Assembly (NCBI GenBank): GCA_963847735.1 | Contig: CAWKAV010000016.1 | Location: 744,001-808,000, forward strand | Direction of reading: 5' to 3' | DNA: 64,000 bases | Source: CAWKAV01 sp963847735 | GTDB lineage: Bacteria > Desulfobacterota > Desulfuromonadia > Desulfuromonadales > BM103 | The notes under the pieces: generated by a model | Seen by the model: only the letters and a program-made list of their open reading frames with translations | Database searches by the model: none | What the model was told of the DNA's origin: nothing | Made by a program: the position numbers and the translations under genes | Shown: positions 8,829 through 18,648 of the stretch, in pieces | Layout: the number at the start of each line of letters is the position of its first letter | How positions within the stretch are numbered: the stretch's first letter is position 1

Positions 8829-10373
8829 ATGAAGGTTCTTTTATTCCGACCACCTGCCAGCTTTTTTAGTGGTGCCATTGCCCCCTCAATCAGTCTCCCC
8901 TTAGGCCTTCTGTCTATTGCCGCCATGCTTGATAAGGAAGGTTTTACAGTCAGCGTGTATGATGCTCAAGTCAATACAGATCATCCTGTCTCTGATGATG
9001 GGGGGGGGATGTTGATGGGGGATCCGTGGGAGAAAGTTGCTGAGAAAATTGCTGCTGCAGATGCAGACATTGTCGGCATTTCCTGCGGGTTTTCGACTCA
9101 ATTAGAGAATGCTTTAGTCTCCGCAAAACTTATTAGGAAAGTTAAACCAGAGGCTATCACGATTATGGGGGGAGCGCATGCCACTGTAAGACCTTCTGAT
9201 TTCCTCGGCGAAAATTCATCGGTGGATCTCGTTTGCATTGGCGAAGGGGAGTACACTATGTTGGATTTGGTGAGGGCTGCTGATTCCAAGGGGGACATAA
9301 ACGGGATCCAAGGGACTGCCGTTTGGAGTGATGGCATGACCATGATCAATGCACCAAGGTCCCGGATTAAGAATCTAGATGGTCTGCCACTTCCGGCTTA
9401 TCATTTGGTGAATTTGGAAGACTATTTCCAGTTGTTTGAAAAAGGGTATGCTGATCGGCCCGGAATCTTGAATGAGGATTCACATCGGGCAGTTTCTGTT
9501 GTGACAAGTCGTGGGTGTCCCTTTAATTGTGTCTTTTGTTCCATTCACCTGCATATGGGTAAACAATGGCGAGGAAATAGTGAAAGCTATGTTACTGAAC
9601 ACATAGAGTTGTTAGTTCATAATTATGGTGTCAGACACATCCATTTTGAGGACGACAATATTTCTTTTAACCGAGCGCGCTTCGAGGGAATCGTCGCGAG
9701 CCTCACAAACTTTGATATTACTTGGGATACTCCCAATGGCGTCAGGGTCGACACTCTTACTGAGCCTATTGTAAATCAATGTCGAAAAAGTGGTTGTACT
9801 TACCTTGTCTTGGGAGTGGAATCCGGTTGCCAGAGGGTACTCGACAAAGTGATTGATAAACAGCTAGATCTTTCCACTGTTGTGGATGCTGCCTCCTGGT
9901 GTAAAAGGGCTAAACTCGATGCGATGGCTTTTTTTGTTATTGGTTTCCCTGGTGAAACCAAGCATGAGATGCGGGAAACCATCGATTTCGCCATGATGCT
10001 TTTGAGAGAATATGATGTAAACCCCCACCTTTTTGTGGCGACACCTTTGCCCGGGACTGTTCTAGAAAAGATTTTTCTAGAAGAAAATCTGATAAATGAG
10101 CCGCTTGAGTCGAAAAGTCTTGCTGCAATGACTCAGGGAAATTTTGTTGTGGGGGCAGAAGGTTTTAATGAAGATGAAATAGCTCTCCTCTTAAAAGAGT
10201 TTTTTCGACGATATAAAAAAGTATTCATATGCAATTCTCTGAAATTCTTATTGAGTCACCCGTTTGTTTCCGTCGAAATAATGAAGTTGATATCAAGGAA
10301 AAAAGGCAAGATGACTTTAAAGGAAAAAACCATCTCGACACTGTTCGTAAAGAAACATTATTTAAAATCGTAA
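8829..10373 (+). CDS. B12-binding domain radical SAM protein (2 of 3)
   Basis: This 514-residue protein has an N-terminal cobalamin-binding domain (MGGAHATVRPSDFL, IGEGEYTML) and a radical SAM core with CPFNCVFC (CX3CX2C) near residue 234. A helical C-terminal tail follows the barrel. It shares the same fold as the proteins at 6.5 kb and 12.3 kb, but the sequences differ clearly, so these are separate enzymes rather than recent duplicates. The reaction cannot be named from sequence. ATG start after a 150-bp gap, so it may have its own promoter. Confidence 0.88.
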   Translation: MKVLLFRPPASFFSGAIAPSISLPLGLLSIAAMLDKEGFTVSVYDAQVNTDHPVSDDGGGMLMGDPWEKVAEKIAAADADIVGISCGFSTQLENALVSAKLIRKVKPEAITIMGGAHATVRPSDFLGENSSVDLVCIGEGEYTMLDLVRAADSKGDINGIQGTAVWSDGMTMINAPRSRIKNLDGLPLPAYHLVNLEDYFQLFEKGYADRPGILNEDSHRAVSVVTSRGCPFNCVFCSIHLHMGKQWRGNSESYVTEHIELLVHNYGVRHIHFEDDNISFNRARFEGIVASLTNFDITWDTPNGVRVDTLTEPIVNQCRKSGCTYLVLGVESGCQRVLDKVIDKQLDLSTVVDAASWCKRAKLDAMAFFVIGFPGETKHEMRETIDFAMMLLREYDVNPHLFVATPLPGTVLEKIFLEENLINEPLESKSLAAMTQGNFVVGAEGFNEDEIALLLKEFFRRYKKVFICNSLKFLLSHPFVSVEIMKLISRKKGKMTLKEKTISTLFVKKHYLKS

Positions 10374-10389
10374 ATATTAGGTGATGGCT

Positions 10390-11220
10390 ATGGCAAAAAT
10401 ATCAGCAGTAATCTTAGCCAAAAATGAAGAAAAGAATATCAGGCATTGTCTTGAATCAATTAGATGGTGTGATGAAATCATTGTCGTCGATATGGAAAGT
10501 GATGACCGAACAGCCGATATCGCAAAAGAATTTACCGATAAAGTTTTTTCTCACCCCCATATCCTTGCATTTGATCGTGCAAAAGGAATTGGCGTTCAAA
10601 AATCTTCTGGGGATTGGGTTCTGCTGGTTGACGCAGACGAGATGGTCCCTGTTTCTCTCTCTTTGTCTTTGCGAAAAATTTCCAAATGCTTGAATACTGA
10701 TATTGTAGAAATTCCATTCAGGCATTACATCATGGGTGCTTGTGTTGAAAACAGTGGTTGGGGTTATACCCCTCTTCCCAGATTCTTCCGAAAGGGGAAA
10801 ATAGAATTTCGAGAAACAATTCATGATTACATGCATCCAGATCCTAAGTCTTTGATTTTGAGACTTGAATCTGTTGATGAAAATTGCATTGTTCACTTCA
10901 ACTACGTCGACAGCACTCATTTTGTAGAAAAACTAAACAGGTATACAGGTACCGAAGCTCAACATCTCTATGATGACAAAGTCAAATTTAGTTACCGAAC
11001 TCTCTTTGCAGAGTCCCTGCGAGAGTTTGTTTGGAGGTATTTCTCCCAGAAAGGCTACAAAGAAGGTCCTCGCGGATTTTCACTCTGCCTGATGATGGCT
11101 TTTTACCGAGCTCTAACTTACATTAAGCTGTGGGAAATATACGAGTATTCGGATAACCCGGTCGAAGACCGGTATGAACGGATCAGAGAGCGACTTAGAG
11201 CGGAATGGAAACGAAACTGA
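10390..11220 (+). CDS. Glycosyltransferase, GT2 family (LgtF/WaaE-like)
   Basis: This is a GT-A fold enzyme of 276 residues. It opens with KISAVILAKNEEKNIRHCLE, then IIVVDMESDDRTADIA, and has the metal-binding LLVDADEMVP. This is the pattern of the SunS/LgtF/WaaE glucosyltransferase group acting on lipopolysaccharide core. The ATG at 10390 is chosen because AGGTGA lies about seven bases before it; GTG at 10381 and ATG at 10384 are alternatives. A C-terminal hydrophobic stretch around LMMAFYRALTYIKLWEI may bind the membrane. Confidence 0.85.
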   Translation: MAKISAVILAKNEEKNIRHCLESIRWCDEIIVVDMESDDRTADIAKEFTDKVFSHPHILAFDRAKGIGVQKSSGDWVLLVDADEMVPVSLSLSLRKISKCLNTDIVEIPFRHYIMGACVENSGWGYTPLPRFFRKGKIEFRETIHDYMHPDPKSLILRLESVDENCIVHFNYVDSTHFVEKLNRYTGTEAQHLYDDKVKFSYRTLFAESLREFVWRYFSQKGYKEGPRGFSLCLMMAFYRALTYIKLWEIYEYSDNPVEDRYERIRERLRAEWKRN

Positions 11221-11285
11221 CCATTCTTCGCGACCTTATCTGCCGTGGAGCTTAGTTCTGCACAAACTTGGAGTTACATGTCAGT

Positions 11286-12284
11286 ATGGGCAGGGTAGTC
11301 ATTATTATTGTTAACTGGAACGGCTGGCAGGATACTCTGGAGTGTCTGGAGTCAGTCTTTCGGAACGACTATCCCGACTATCAAGTTGTGATCTGTGATA
11401 ATGCTTCTGCTGATAACTCTGTCGAGAAGATCAGGCAGTGGGCCCGTGGAGAGACCGTGCTGGAAGTGGCTGGGGACAACCTACTCGGGCATTTATCCAG
11501 CCCCCCGATTCTCAAACCGGTCCCCTTCGTCGAATATGATCAGATAACGGCCGAGAAAGGTGGTTGGGACTCCCCTGACACTCCCTTGGTTTTAGTGCGG
11601 TGCAGTGATAACCTTGGCTTTGCGGGGGGGAACAATGTCGCCTTACGCTACATGCAGGCGCGTGATGAGTTCCAATATGCTTGGCTTCTTAACAATGACA
11701 CAGTTATTGACCCTGGTGCGCTGGTTGAATTAGTCCAATGTATTGAGAGTGAATCAAATGTGGGCATGTGTGGCTCTCTGCTGCCGTATTATGATAACCC
11801 CGATACCATATGGGCGCAGGGTGGCGGGAGCTTTAATCGCTGGCTTGCACAATCTCGTTGCCTGGGGAACAATCTCAAGCTAGATGCTGCTCTTTCAAGA
11901 CGAGAGGTTGAGAAACGAATGGCTTACGTTGCTGGGGCCTCTTTGCTGGTTACGAAGAAATTTATTGAGGAAGTTGGATTGCTTTATGAAGAGTACTTCC
12001 TCTATTTTGAGGAGCCGGATTGGGCTATTCGTGCTCAGGGGCACTTTGAAATGGCCTATGCTACAGATAGTGTTGTGTTCCATAAGGTCGGACGCAGCAC
12101 CAGTTCGATTTTCAAACACTCAGATCGAGATACTTCTGCTTTCGATTATTTCTGCCGCAACGCATTCAAATTTACCCGAAGGTTCTTTCCAGTGGCTTTC
12201 CCTTCTGTTTTCCTCTGGGTGGGGGGGAAGTGGCTTGTGCATAAAAGTATCTCAATAATCCGCAATATGGTCGGGGTGCCATGA
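11286..12284 (+). CDS. Glycosyltransferase, GT2 family (rhamnosyltransferase-like)
   Basis: The product starts with GRVVIIIVNWNGWQDTLECL and contains VVICDNASADNSVE, NLGFAGGNNVALRYM and WLLNNDTVIDPGAL, which are the nucleotide-binding and DXD-equivalent blocks of the rhamnosyltransferase-like GT2 branch. The LYFEEPDWAIRA phrase is the usual acceptor-side ED block. An insertion of about 50 residues between the second and third motifs is longer than in typical members. ATG at 11286 is preferred over a TTG at 11268. The stop overlaps the next gene as ATGA. Confidence 0.85.
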   Translation: MGRVVIIIVNWNGWQDTLECLESVFRNDYPDYQVVICDNASADNSVEKIRQWARGETVLEVAGDNLLGHLSSPPILKPVPFVEYDQITAEKGGWDSPDTPLVLVRCSDNLGFAGGNNVALRYMQARDEFQYAWLLNNDTVIDPGALVELVQCIESESNVGMCGSLLPYYDNPDTIWAQGGGSFNRWLAQSRCLGNNLKLDAALSRREVEKRMAYVAGASLLVTKKFIEEVGLLYEEYFLYFEEPDWAIRAQGHFEMAYATDSVVFHKVGRSTSSIFKHSDRDTSAFDYFCRNAFKFTRRFFPVAFPSVFLWVGGKWLVHKSISIIRNMVGVP

Positions 12285-13732
12285 AAGTTGTTTTTGTCAA
12301 TACCCGTACTGACATTTACCCACCGCTGGGGCTCTGCTACCTCTCTGCATATCTCAAAAAGCACCAAGTCTCTGTCATTGTTGCTCTTGTGGAAATTCCT
12401 GCTGGAAACAGTGCAGAAGCTGCTGCGAAGAAGATTTTATCTCACGCTCCTGATGTTGTTGGCCTAACGACTTATACTGTCGGTTTCACAGAGATCGTGG
12501 AACTCTGCACCCTTCTAAAATCAAAATCACCGAAAACGCTGATTGTACTGGGGGGCCCGCATATTACCTCCTTGCCGGATAGCCTGCCGTCCTCTGCCGA
12601 CATAGGTGTCCTTGGAGAAGGGGAGATGACTTTCTTGCAGATTTGCCAGACCCTTGAGGTTGGCGGGCTGGCCTGTCCATCGATCAGAACAATCCCTGGC
12701 ATTTGTTTCCACTCTAACGATGGTATTGCGGTGACGGCTGGGAGAGACTTCACTAAGCCGCTCGACCTGATTCCACCGCCGGACCTCTCGATCCTCAACA
12801 TGAAATGGTATACCGCGTACCGGACATACCTGATTATGAAGGGTAATTATCGGGGATTCGTGCTCCTAACGTCCCGTGGGTGTCCCTTTCAGTGTCGTTT
12901 TTGTCAAGCTTCGGCGCAATGGGGAGGATGTCGCTACCATTCTGCCGAGCGCGTTGTTGAAGAGTTGTCCAGACTTAGGAAAGAATTTCCACGGGTCAAT
13001 GCAATTAATATCATTGACGATCTCTTTATTGGTGACAGAAAGAGACTTGGAAAAATAGTGGGTTTAATCAAAAAGCAGGGGCTTCATCACGGAGTTGTTT
13101 TTAATGTCAATGGTCATGTGAACATGGTAAATGAAGAGGTCCTTAGCCTTCTGAAGTCGATCAATGTTGTTCAGATTGCCTATGGCTTTGAGTCGGGGTC
13201 TGAGCGAATCCTTAAATTTTTAAAAAAGGGGGCGGCCACGGTAGCGCAGAATCGTAGGGCTGCTGAATTGACTGACTCCTTCGGCATTGGGGTTGGCGGG
13301 CAATTTATGATTGGCAACCCTGGTGAGAGTGAAAGAGATATAAGAGAAACAATTAATTTTATAAAAAAGACAAAAATGAGTCATGTCCATATTTCGACCA
13401 CAACACCGATGCCCGGAACTGAACTGTTTGACATCTGCCGCGAAAAAGGGCTTGTTTCAGATGATATGGATTGGCGTAAATTGGACTTTGGAAATCCGGA
13501 TAACCCTAACCTGCTGTATTGCAACGAAGAAACTCTCCCAAAAAGAAAATTTAATACTTTGCGGGATGAAGTACAAAAGTCTGCTGACCGGTGGAACCCT
13601 GTTCCGTCATTTTTAGCAAACTTTTCCTATTGGCAGTTGTATGACAGTGGCGAATTTATGAGGCGAGTATTGCAAGGATTAATGAGGCTGCGCAAGCAAT
13701 ATGCCAATAAGATGCTTAACTGGTTTAACTAG
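12281..13732 (+). CDS. B12-binding domain radical SAM protein (3 of 3)
   Basis: This 483-residue protein carries a cobalamin-binding N-terminal domain (LGGPHITSLPDSL, LGEGEMTFLQ) and the radical SAM motif CPFQCRFC near residue 204, followed by GFESGSERIL and a C-terminal helical region. It is the third member of the class within 7.3 kb. The start codon overlaps the stop of a GT2 gene by 4 bp, so the two are coupled and the substrate is probably the same glycan. The exact reaction is unknown. Confidence 0.88.
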   Translation: MKVVFVNTRTDIYPPLGLCYLSAYLKKHQVSVIVALVEIPAGNSAEAAAKKILSHAPDVVGLTTYTVGFTEIVELCTLLKSKSPKTLIVLGGPHITSLPDSLPSSADIGVLGEGEMTFLQICQTLEVGGLACPSIRTIPGICFHSNDGIAVTAGRDFTKPLDLIPPPDLSILNMKWYTAYRTYLIMKGNYRGFVLLTSRGCPFQCRFCQASAQWGGCRYHSAERVVEELSRLRKEFPRVNAINIIDDLFIGDRKRLGKIVGLIKKQGLHHGVVFNVNGHVNMVNEEVLSLLKSINVVQIAYGFESGSERILKFLKKGAATVAQNRRAAELTDSFGIGVGGQFMIGNPGESERDIRETINFIKKTKMSHVHISTTTPMPGTELFDICREKGLVSDDMDWRKLDFGNPDNPNLLYCNEETLPKRKFNTLRDEVQKSADRWNPVPSFLANFSYWQLYDSGEFMRRVLQGLMRLRKQYANKMLNWFN

Positions 13733-13748
13733 TCAGGATAGGTGAGAA

Positions 13749-14462
13749 ATGGCATTGGAGATACTTCAAGATAAGGGACAGATTATAGCTGCGCGTCGTG
13801 AGATGATGGCTCTTGGCGTTGATTGTGCCGATCGTGGTGCCAAGCGTTTCTTGAAAAGATTAAAGGTCTTGCCGGGCGTGGTTTTGGGAGATCCCCTTAA
13901 AAGTTGGGATGTTTTTAATACCCTCAACTTTCTGGATGAACACGTGTCGCGTGAAAACGCGGTTCTCGATTTAGGAGCCTATGCCTCTGAAGTTTTGCCA
14001 GCTCTTTACGGAATGGGCTATGCTAATCTCTTAGGAATTGATCTGAACCCCGAGATTCGCAAAATGCCATATAGTGAAAAAATCCACTATTTGAATGGAG
14101 ATATGTATCGAACCCCTTTCCCTGATAAAGCCTTCTCTGCGATCACTGCTATCTCTGTTATTGAGCATGGTTTCGACCAGCATCGCTTATTGTATGAGGT
14201 TTCCAGACTTCTGATACCAGGAGGTTTTTTCCTGGCCTCAGTTGATTATTGGCCACAAAAGATCAATACCAATGGTGTGGAGGCCTTTGGCTTAGATTGG
14301 ACGATTTTCTCACAAAAGGAGATCGAATCATTGGTCGCTCATGCGGAAGCTTATGGTTTGATTCCGGTGGGAGAAATGAAAACGGAAGGAACAGAAGCCC
14401 CTATCAATTGGCTTGGGAAAAATTACACCTTTGCTTGGCTTGCGCTAATAAGGGCCGATTGA
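13749..14462 (+). CDS. Class I SAM methyltransferase
   Basis: The 237-residue product has a SAM-binding motif I (AVLDLGAYASEVLPALY, near residue 75), an acidic residue in LLGIDLNPE, and SVIEHGFDQHRLLYEVSRLL as the post-motif region of the Methyltransf_11 type. A methyl acceptor in the polysaccharide pathway is inferred only from position. The last base of its stop is the first base of the next gene (TGATG), which indicates tight coupling. ATG start with GGTGAG just upstream. Confidence 0.8.
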   Translation: MALEILQDKGQIIAARREMMALGVDCADRGAKRFLKRLKVLPGVVLGDPLKSWDVFNTLNFLDEHVSRENAVLDLGAYASEVLPALYGMGYANLLGIDLNPEIRKMPYSEKIHYLNGDMYRTPFPDKAFSAITAISVIEHGFDQHRLLYEVSRLLIPGGFFLASVDYWPQKINTNGVEAFGLDWTIFSQKEIESLVAHAEAYGLIPVGEMKTEGTEAPINWLGKNYTFAWLALIRAD

Positions 14463-15544
14463 TGAGAATTCTGTTTGTAACTGGCGCTTATCCACCGACG
14501 GTCTGTGGTGTCGGTGATTATACTGCCCAGTTAGTAAAACATTTGCAGTGCCTGGACGGAGTAACACCAGGAGTGTTAACGTCTAAGTTGGCGGGTGAAA
14601 AGGATTCTACCCCAAATTTTTTCCCTGAAGTTGAGTGTTGGAATGTTTCTTCGTACAAAACGATATCCACAATTGTAAGCTATTTCAAACCCGATTTAAT
14701 TCATCTCCAATACCCAGCAAGTTTCGGCAATAACCTTACGCCAAACTTCTTACCGATATCTTGGGCTATTCATAATATCCCGGTGGTACAAACCTGGCAT
14801 GAGCCACCTATTGCCACACAATTAATAAATGCTCTACCAGCAGACAATCTAATTGTAGTTGATTCTCAATACCCGAAGAATTACTCCTGCTGTTTAAGAT
14901 TCCTTGTTCGTCGAAAAAAAGTGAGTTTCATCCCTATTGGCTCGAACATCCCTAGAGTGGCATTGACTAAAAAAAGAAAGAATGAAATTCGTGAAAGATT
15001 CCAAGTTGAAAATCACCGACTTTTTGTTTTTTTCGGGTTTATGTCAAGGTCCAAAGGTGCAGAGTCTTTATTCGAAATAGCTGACGCAAATACAGATTCA
15101 ATTATACTTCTATGTGATTTAAATTCTGAAGATCCGTATCAAGCTAAAATCTCCCGTTTGGCAAATTCAGACCAATGGCGAGGCAAGTGTTTTGTTACGG
15201 GGAATCTTCCTGCAGCGGAAGTTGCTGAGATCTTAGCTTCAGCAGATGCCGCTGTGTTCCCTTTTACCACGGGTGCAACTCCTCGCAATGGATCCGTTTT
15301 GGCAGCCAGAAACCAGGGAACGTTTGTGGTGACAACTCATAACAATAGGCGAGGCTACGACGCGACAGAGCATGTTTTTTATGTGACCCCGGGTGATACT
15401 CATACATTTCGATTAGCACTTAAAGAGTATGCAGGGACAAGTTTTAATGGACACCCCAATATTTCCTCATGGGAAGAGATTGCGGCTCAGCATCTGCTTA
15501 TTTACCAAAATATTTTGTCAGGGCAGTCCGCAACCATGTGTTAA
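14462..15544 (+). CDS. Glycosyltransferase, GT4-like
   Basis: The protein is 360 residues. It begins with MRILFVTGAYPPTVCGVGDYT, the usual opening of GT4 enzymes with the G-rich acceptor loop. It then has LIHLQYPASFG and a second Rossmann half with FVFFGFMSRSKGAESLFEI. The donor-site acidic pair is less clear than in the two GT4 genes upstream, so the assignment to GT4 is by general layout. The frame remains open upstream to 14249, but ATG at 14462 gives the family N-terminus and overlaps the preceding stop. Confidence 0.78.
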   Translation: MRILFVTGAYPPTVCGVGDYTAQLVKHLQCLDGVTPGVLTSKLAGEKDSTPNFFPEVECWNVSSYKTISTIVSYFKPDLIHLQYPASFGNNLTPNFLPISWAIHNIPVVQTWHEPPIATQLINALPADNLIVVDSQYPKNYSCCLRFLVRRKKVSFIPIGSNIPRVALTKKRKNEIRERFQVENHRLFVFFGFMSRSKGAESLFEIADANTDSIILLCDLNSEDPYQAKISRLANSDQWRGKCFVTGNLPAAEVAEILASADAAVFPFTTGATPRNGSVLAARNQGTFVVTTHNNRRGYDATEHVFYVTPGDTHTFRLALKEYAGTSFNGHPNISSWEEIAAQHLLIYQNILSGQSATMC

Positions 15545-15614
15545 GTAGCTAATGATTTTGATCACATCGATTTTGTCGTCATAACGTTTTTTGACGAGGT
15601 TCTCTGGGGGAAGT

Positions 15615-16436
15615 TTGCATGGAATCATAACAATAAAGTGCGGTTTGTGCGGCAGTGAAGAGCGAGAAGCGCTAATGGATACTGGTAATCACCAGCTTGC
15701 ACGTTGCTCTGCCTGCGGACTCATATACACTGCCGATTTCTGCGCGGATGAAACTTCATATATTGAAAGAGATTATTTCACTGAGAAAAACCAATATGTG
15801 GCTAAATGGGACAACTTTGCCTCCCTTTTTGAAACTCTTGTGCAGAAAATAAGTCAATTTAAGCCGAATGGGAGTCTCCTCGATGTAGGTGCTGGCGTTG
15901 GAACGCTCATGTCTGTGGCCTCACACAAAGGCTTTAATGTCAAGGGAGTAGAGATATCCGCTTGGGCGTCCGCTTTTGCTAGGGAAGAGAAGGGCCTTGA
16001 TGTAATTACTGGAACTTTGGATGATGCACGTCTTCCAGATTGTGCTTTTGATGTGGTGATCGTCAACCATGTTCTTGAACACGTCGAAAGCCCCCGCTTA
16101 TTTCTTGCAGAAATTTACAGGATTCTGAAAGATGATGGCATGCTGGTGATTGGGGTGCCAAATGTCGGAAGTCTCATGGCGCATCTCAAGGGCGGACAAT
16201 GGGTATCTCTGCGCCCCGAGGAGCATCTCTGGCATTTTTCTCCAACGACCCTTAGGCAGCTGATTAACAGTGAAAAATTTGTAGAATGCTATTTCGAAGC
16301 ACGGGAGAATTACGAAGTCCTGGGGTGGGGTTGGAAAGAACAGATCGTGCGAGTGATCAATGCTATCGCTTCTCTGACTAATCGTGGAGAGGCCATGCTC
16401 TTTTTTGCCACTAAAAATGGCGAGACTTGGCCTTGA
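15615..16436 (+). CDS. Class I SAM methyltransferase with N-terminal zinc ribbon
   Basis: The N-terminus holds CGLCG and CSACG, a zinc-ribbon pair like that of the gene at 7806. The methyltransferase core has LLDVGAGVGTLMSVA, then VVIVNHVLEHVESPRLFLAEIYRIL and the HLWHFSPTTLRQL region. This is the same domain architecture as the earlier gene, which suggests a second methylation step on the same product. The start is uncertain: there is no in-frame ATG. TTG at 15615 follows a run of five G; TTG at 15591 is the other candidate. Confidence 0.75.
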   Translation: MHGIITIKCGLCGSEEREALMDTGNHQLARCSACGLIYTADFCADETSYIERDYFTEKNQYVAKWDNFASLFETLVQKISQFKPNGSLLDVGAGVGTLMSVASHKGFNVKGVEISAWASAFAREEKGLDVITGTLDDARLPDCAFDVVIVNHVLEHVESPRLFLAEIYRILKDDGMLVIGVPNVGSLMAHLKGGQWVSLRPEEHLWHFSPTTLRQLINSEKFVECYFEARENYEVLGWGWKEQIVRVINAIASLTNRGEAMLFFATKNGETWP

Positions 16437-16553
16437 ATTGTTTTTGGGTGATTGCTCTGAACATATAATACATGCAAATAGTTACTTGGCCATAATCCCA
16501 TATGAACTTGTTAATGGAATACTCATCTCCTCCAAAGATAGGATAAATTATAG

Positions 16554-17516
16554 ATGAAAAAAGCATTGATTTGCGGTGTGTCCGGACAAGATGGAGCCTA
16601 TCTGGCCAAACTTCTGCTCGTCAAAGGTTACGAGGTGTATGGTGCCTCACGAGACGCGCAAGTGAATACTTTTGGCAACCTGGAGCGACTTGGCATCCGC
16701 GATCATGTAACCCTTGCCTCCGTGGCACTAAACGACTTTCGCAGTGTTCTTCAGGCCTTAATAAAGATTGAGCCCGACGAAGTCTATAATTTGGCTGGTC
16801 AAAGTTCTGTTGGTCTTTCTTTCGAACAGCCTGTCGAAACAATGGACAGCATTGCTGTTGGCTCTCTGAATTTGCTGGAAGCGATCCGGTTTACCGGCAA
16901 ACCGATCCGGTTCTACAATGCCGGTTCGAGCGAGTGCTTCGGCAACACTGGGGGGACGGCGGCGGATGAGAACACTCCTTTTCAGCCAAGAAGTCCCTAT
17001 GCTGTCGCCAAGGCCGCTGCCTACTGGGAAGTCGCCAATTATCGTGAAGCGTACAGCTTGTATGCATGCACTGGAATCCTTTTCAATCATGAGTCGCCCC
17101 TGCGTTCCGAGCGTTTTGTCACGCAGAAGATCGTCTCAGGGGCCCGGCGGATTGCGGCTGGTAACAAGGGGAAGCTGCACCTTGGCAATATGAAGATCAG
17201 ACGCGACTGGGGTTGGGCTCCGGACTATGTCGAAGCGATGTGGCTCATGTTGCAGCGAGAACGCGCGGATGACTTTGTCGTTGCCACGGGCCAAAGCAAT
17301 ACCCTGGAAAAATTTGTCGAGATCGCATTCAATTGCCTGGGGCTGGACTGGCGTGAACACGTGGTGAGCGACCCGAGCCTGTTACGCCCCACGGATATTG
17401 CAGAAAATCGGGGCAACCCGCAGAAAGCAAAACAGCTGCTCGGTTGGGAATCAAAACATTCATTGCCAGACATTGTCAGGTTGATGGTCGAGTCAGATTC
17501 ATCAGCATTTATTTGA
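16554..17516 (+). CDS. gmd: GDP-mannose 4,6-dehydratase-like short-chain dehydrogenase
   Basis: This extended SDR enzyme of 320 residues has the NAD(P)-binding GVSGQDGAYLAK, the NLAGQSSVGLSFEQP block typical of GDP-mannose dehydratases, the catalytic S/T region AGSSECFGNT and a shifted active-site SPYAVAKAAAYW (YXXXK). FNHESPLRSERFVTQKI is the conserved Gmd segment. It would convert GDP-mannose to GDP-4-keto-6-deoxymannose, the precursor of GDP-fucose, rhamnose or perosamine. No reductase, epimerase or aminotransferase to finish such a sugar is nearby. It is slightly shorter than E. coli Gmd. ATG start. Confidence 0.85.
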   Translation: MKKALICGVSGQDGAYLAKLLLVKGYEVYGASRDAQVNTFGNLERLGIRDHVTLASVALNDFRSVLQALIKIEPDEVYNLAGQSSVGLSFEQPVETMDSIAVGSLNLLEAIRFTGKPIRFYNAGSSECFGNTGGTAADENTPFQPRSPYAVAKAAAYWEVANYREAYSLYACTGILFNHESPLRSERFVTQKIVSGARRIAAGNKGKLHLGNMKIRRDWGWAPDYVEAMWLMLQRERADDFVVATGQSNTLEKFVEIAFNCLGLDWREHVVSDPSLLRPTDIAENRGNPQKAKQLLGWESKHSLPDIVRLMVESDSSAFI

Positions 17517-17559
17517 GAACTTTCCACGAGGGTCGAAAAATTGTTTCTCCCACCAGACC

Positions 17560-18639
17560 ATGAATCGGATTAAATTATTAAAGAGGCTTGACGCGTTTCT
17601 CGGCAGGGTCCTGACTTGTCTTCTGCCCCGGCCTAGGTCCGCTTCGCCTCTCCCCCTGGAGAGGATCTTGTTTGTCCGCCCCGGTGGCATTGGGGACGCG
17701 GTCCTCTTGATTCCGGTGCTGCAGGCCGTACAACAAAAGTTTCCTGGTGCAGCCATTGATATACTGGCTGAAAAGCGCAATGCCGCCATTTTTGGAATGT
17801 GCACAGTAGCCAATAAGATCCTGTTGTATGACCAGGGCGGATTGATGACTGCACTACGCTTCCGATATGACGTTGTGGTCGATACCGAGCAGTGGCATCG
17901 ACTGAGTGCTGTGGTCGCACGTTTGATCCGGTCCCGGGTGAAAATCGGTTATGGCACCAATGAGCGCAGAAAGTTGTTTACCCATGTTGTTGATTACAGC
18001 CATGCCAAGAATGAGATGGAGAGCTTTTTTGATCTTCTGCGACCACTGGGGTTTGAGACTTTCGAGGTTTCATTTCAGCCATTTTTGACGATTCCGGTTC
18101 AGGAGCGACAGCAAACCCTCCAATTGCTGGGACCCCTAGCATTGCGCCCTTTCATTGTTCTGTTCCCGGGGGCCAGCATTGCCGAAAGACGATGGGGCAC
18201 TGAGAAGTTCCGACAACTGGCGCTCAGACTCAATGAACACGGCTATCCAGTTGCTGTTATTGGCGGGCCAGAGGATCAGGCCGCTGGCGAGGAGCTTATC
18301 CTTGGAGTTGACGGCATGAACCTGGCAGGGAAGACATCTCTGCTCGGGTCTGCAGCCATTCTTGAAAAAGCGGCTTTACTTGTCAGTGGCGATTCCGGCA
18401 TGCTGCACGTCGGGGTTGGTCTTGGAATACCTACGGTATCATTGTTCGGCTCGGGGATCTCTGCCAAGTGGGCTCCTAAGGGTGATCGGCACGTGGTCAT
18501 CAACAAGGGATTGCCCTGTTCGCCCTGTACCCGATTTGGATACACGCCACCGTGTCCTATTGGAACACAATGTCTCGTCGAGATTACTGCCGAAGAAGTC
18601 CTGAGCGCAGTCCTGTCTCAACTGAAGCCATTGTCGTGA
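17560..18639 (+). CDS. Glycosyltransferase family 9 (ADP-heptosyltransferase-like)
   Basis: The 359-residue protein has the GT9 opening ILFVRPGGIGDAVLLIPVLQ, a linker FPGASIAERRWGTEKFRQLA, and the donor-site block LVSGDSGMLHVGVGLGIPTVSLFG, which binds ADP-heptose in the Waa enzymes. CSPCTRFGYTPPCPIG near the end is the cysteine-rich segment often seen in this family. It probably adds heptose or a related sugar to lipopolysaccharide core. It is the last gene of the polysaccharide block before the pilus genes. ATG start. Confidence 0.85.
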   Translation: MNRIKLLKRLDAFLGRVLTCLLPRPRSASPLPLERILFVRPGGIGDAVLLIPVLQAVQQKFPGAAIDILAEKRNAAIFGMCTVANKILLYDQGGLMTALRFRYDVVVDTEQWHRLSAVVARLIRSRVKIGYGTNERRKLFTHVVDYSHAKNEMESFFDLLRPLGFETFEVSFQPFLTIPVQERQQTLQLLGPLALRPFIVLFPGASIAERRWGTEKFRQLALRLNEHGYPVAVIGGPEDQAAGEELILGVDGMNLAGKTSLLGSAAILEKAALLVSGDSGMLHVGVGLGIPTVSLFGSGISAKWAPKGDRHVVINKGLPCSPCTRFGYTPPCPIGTQCLVEITAEEVLSAVLSQLKPLS

Positions 18640-18648
18640 GGTGATGAT

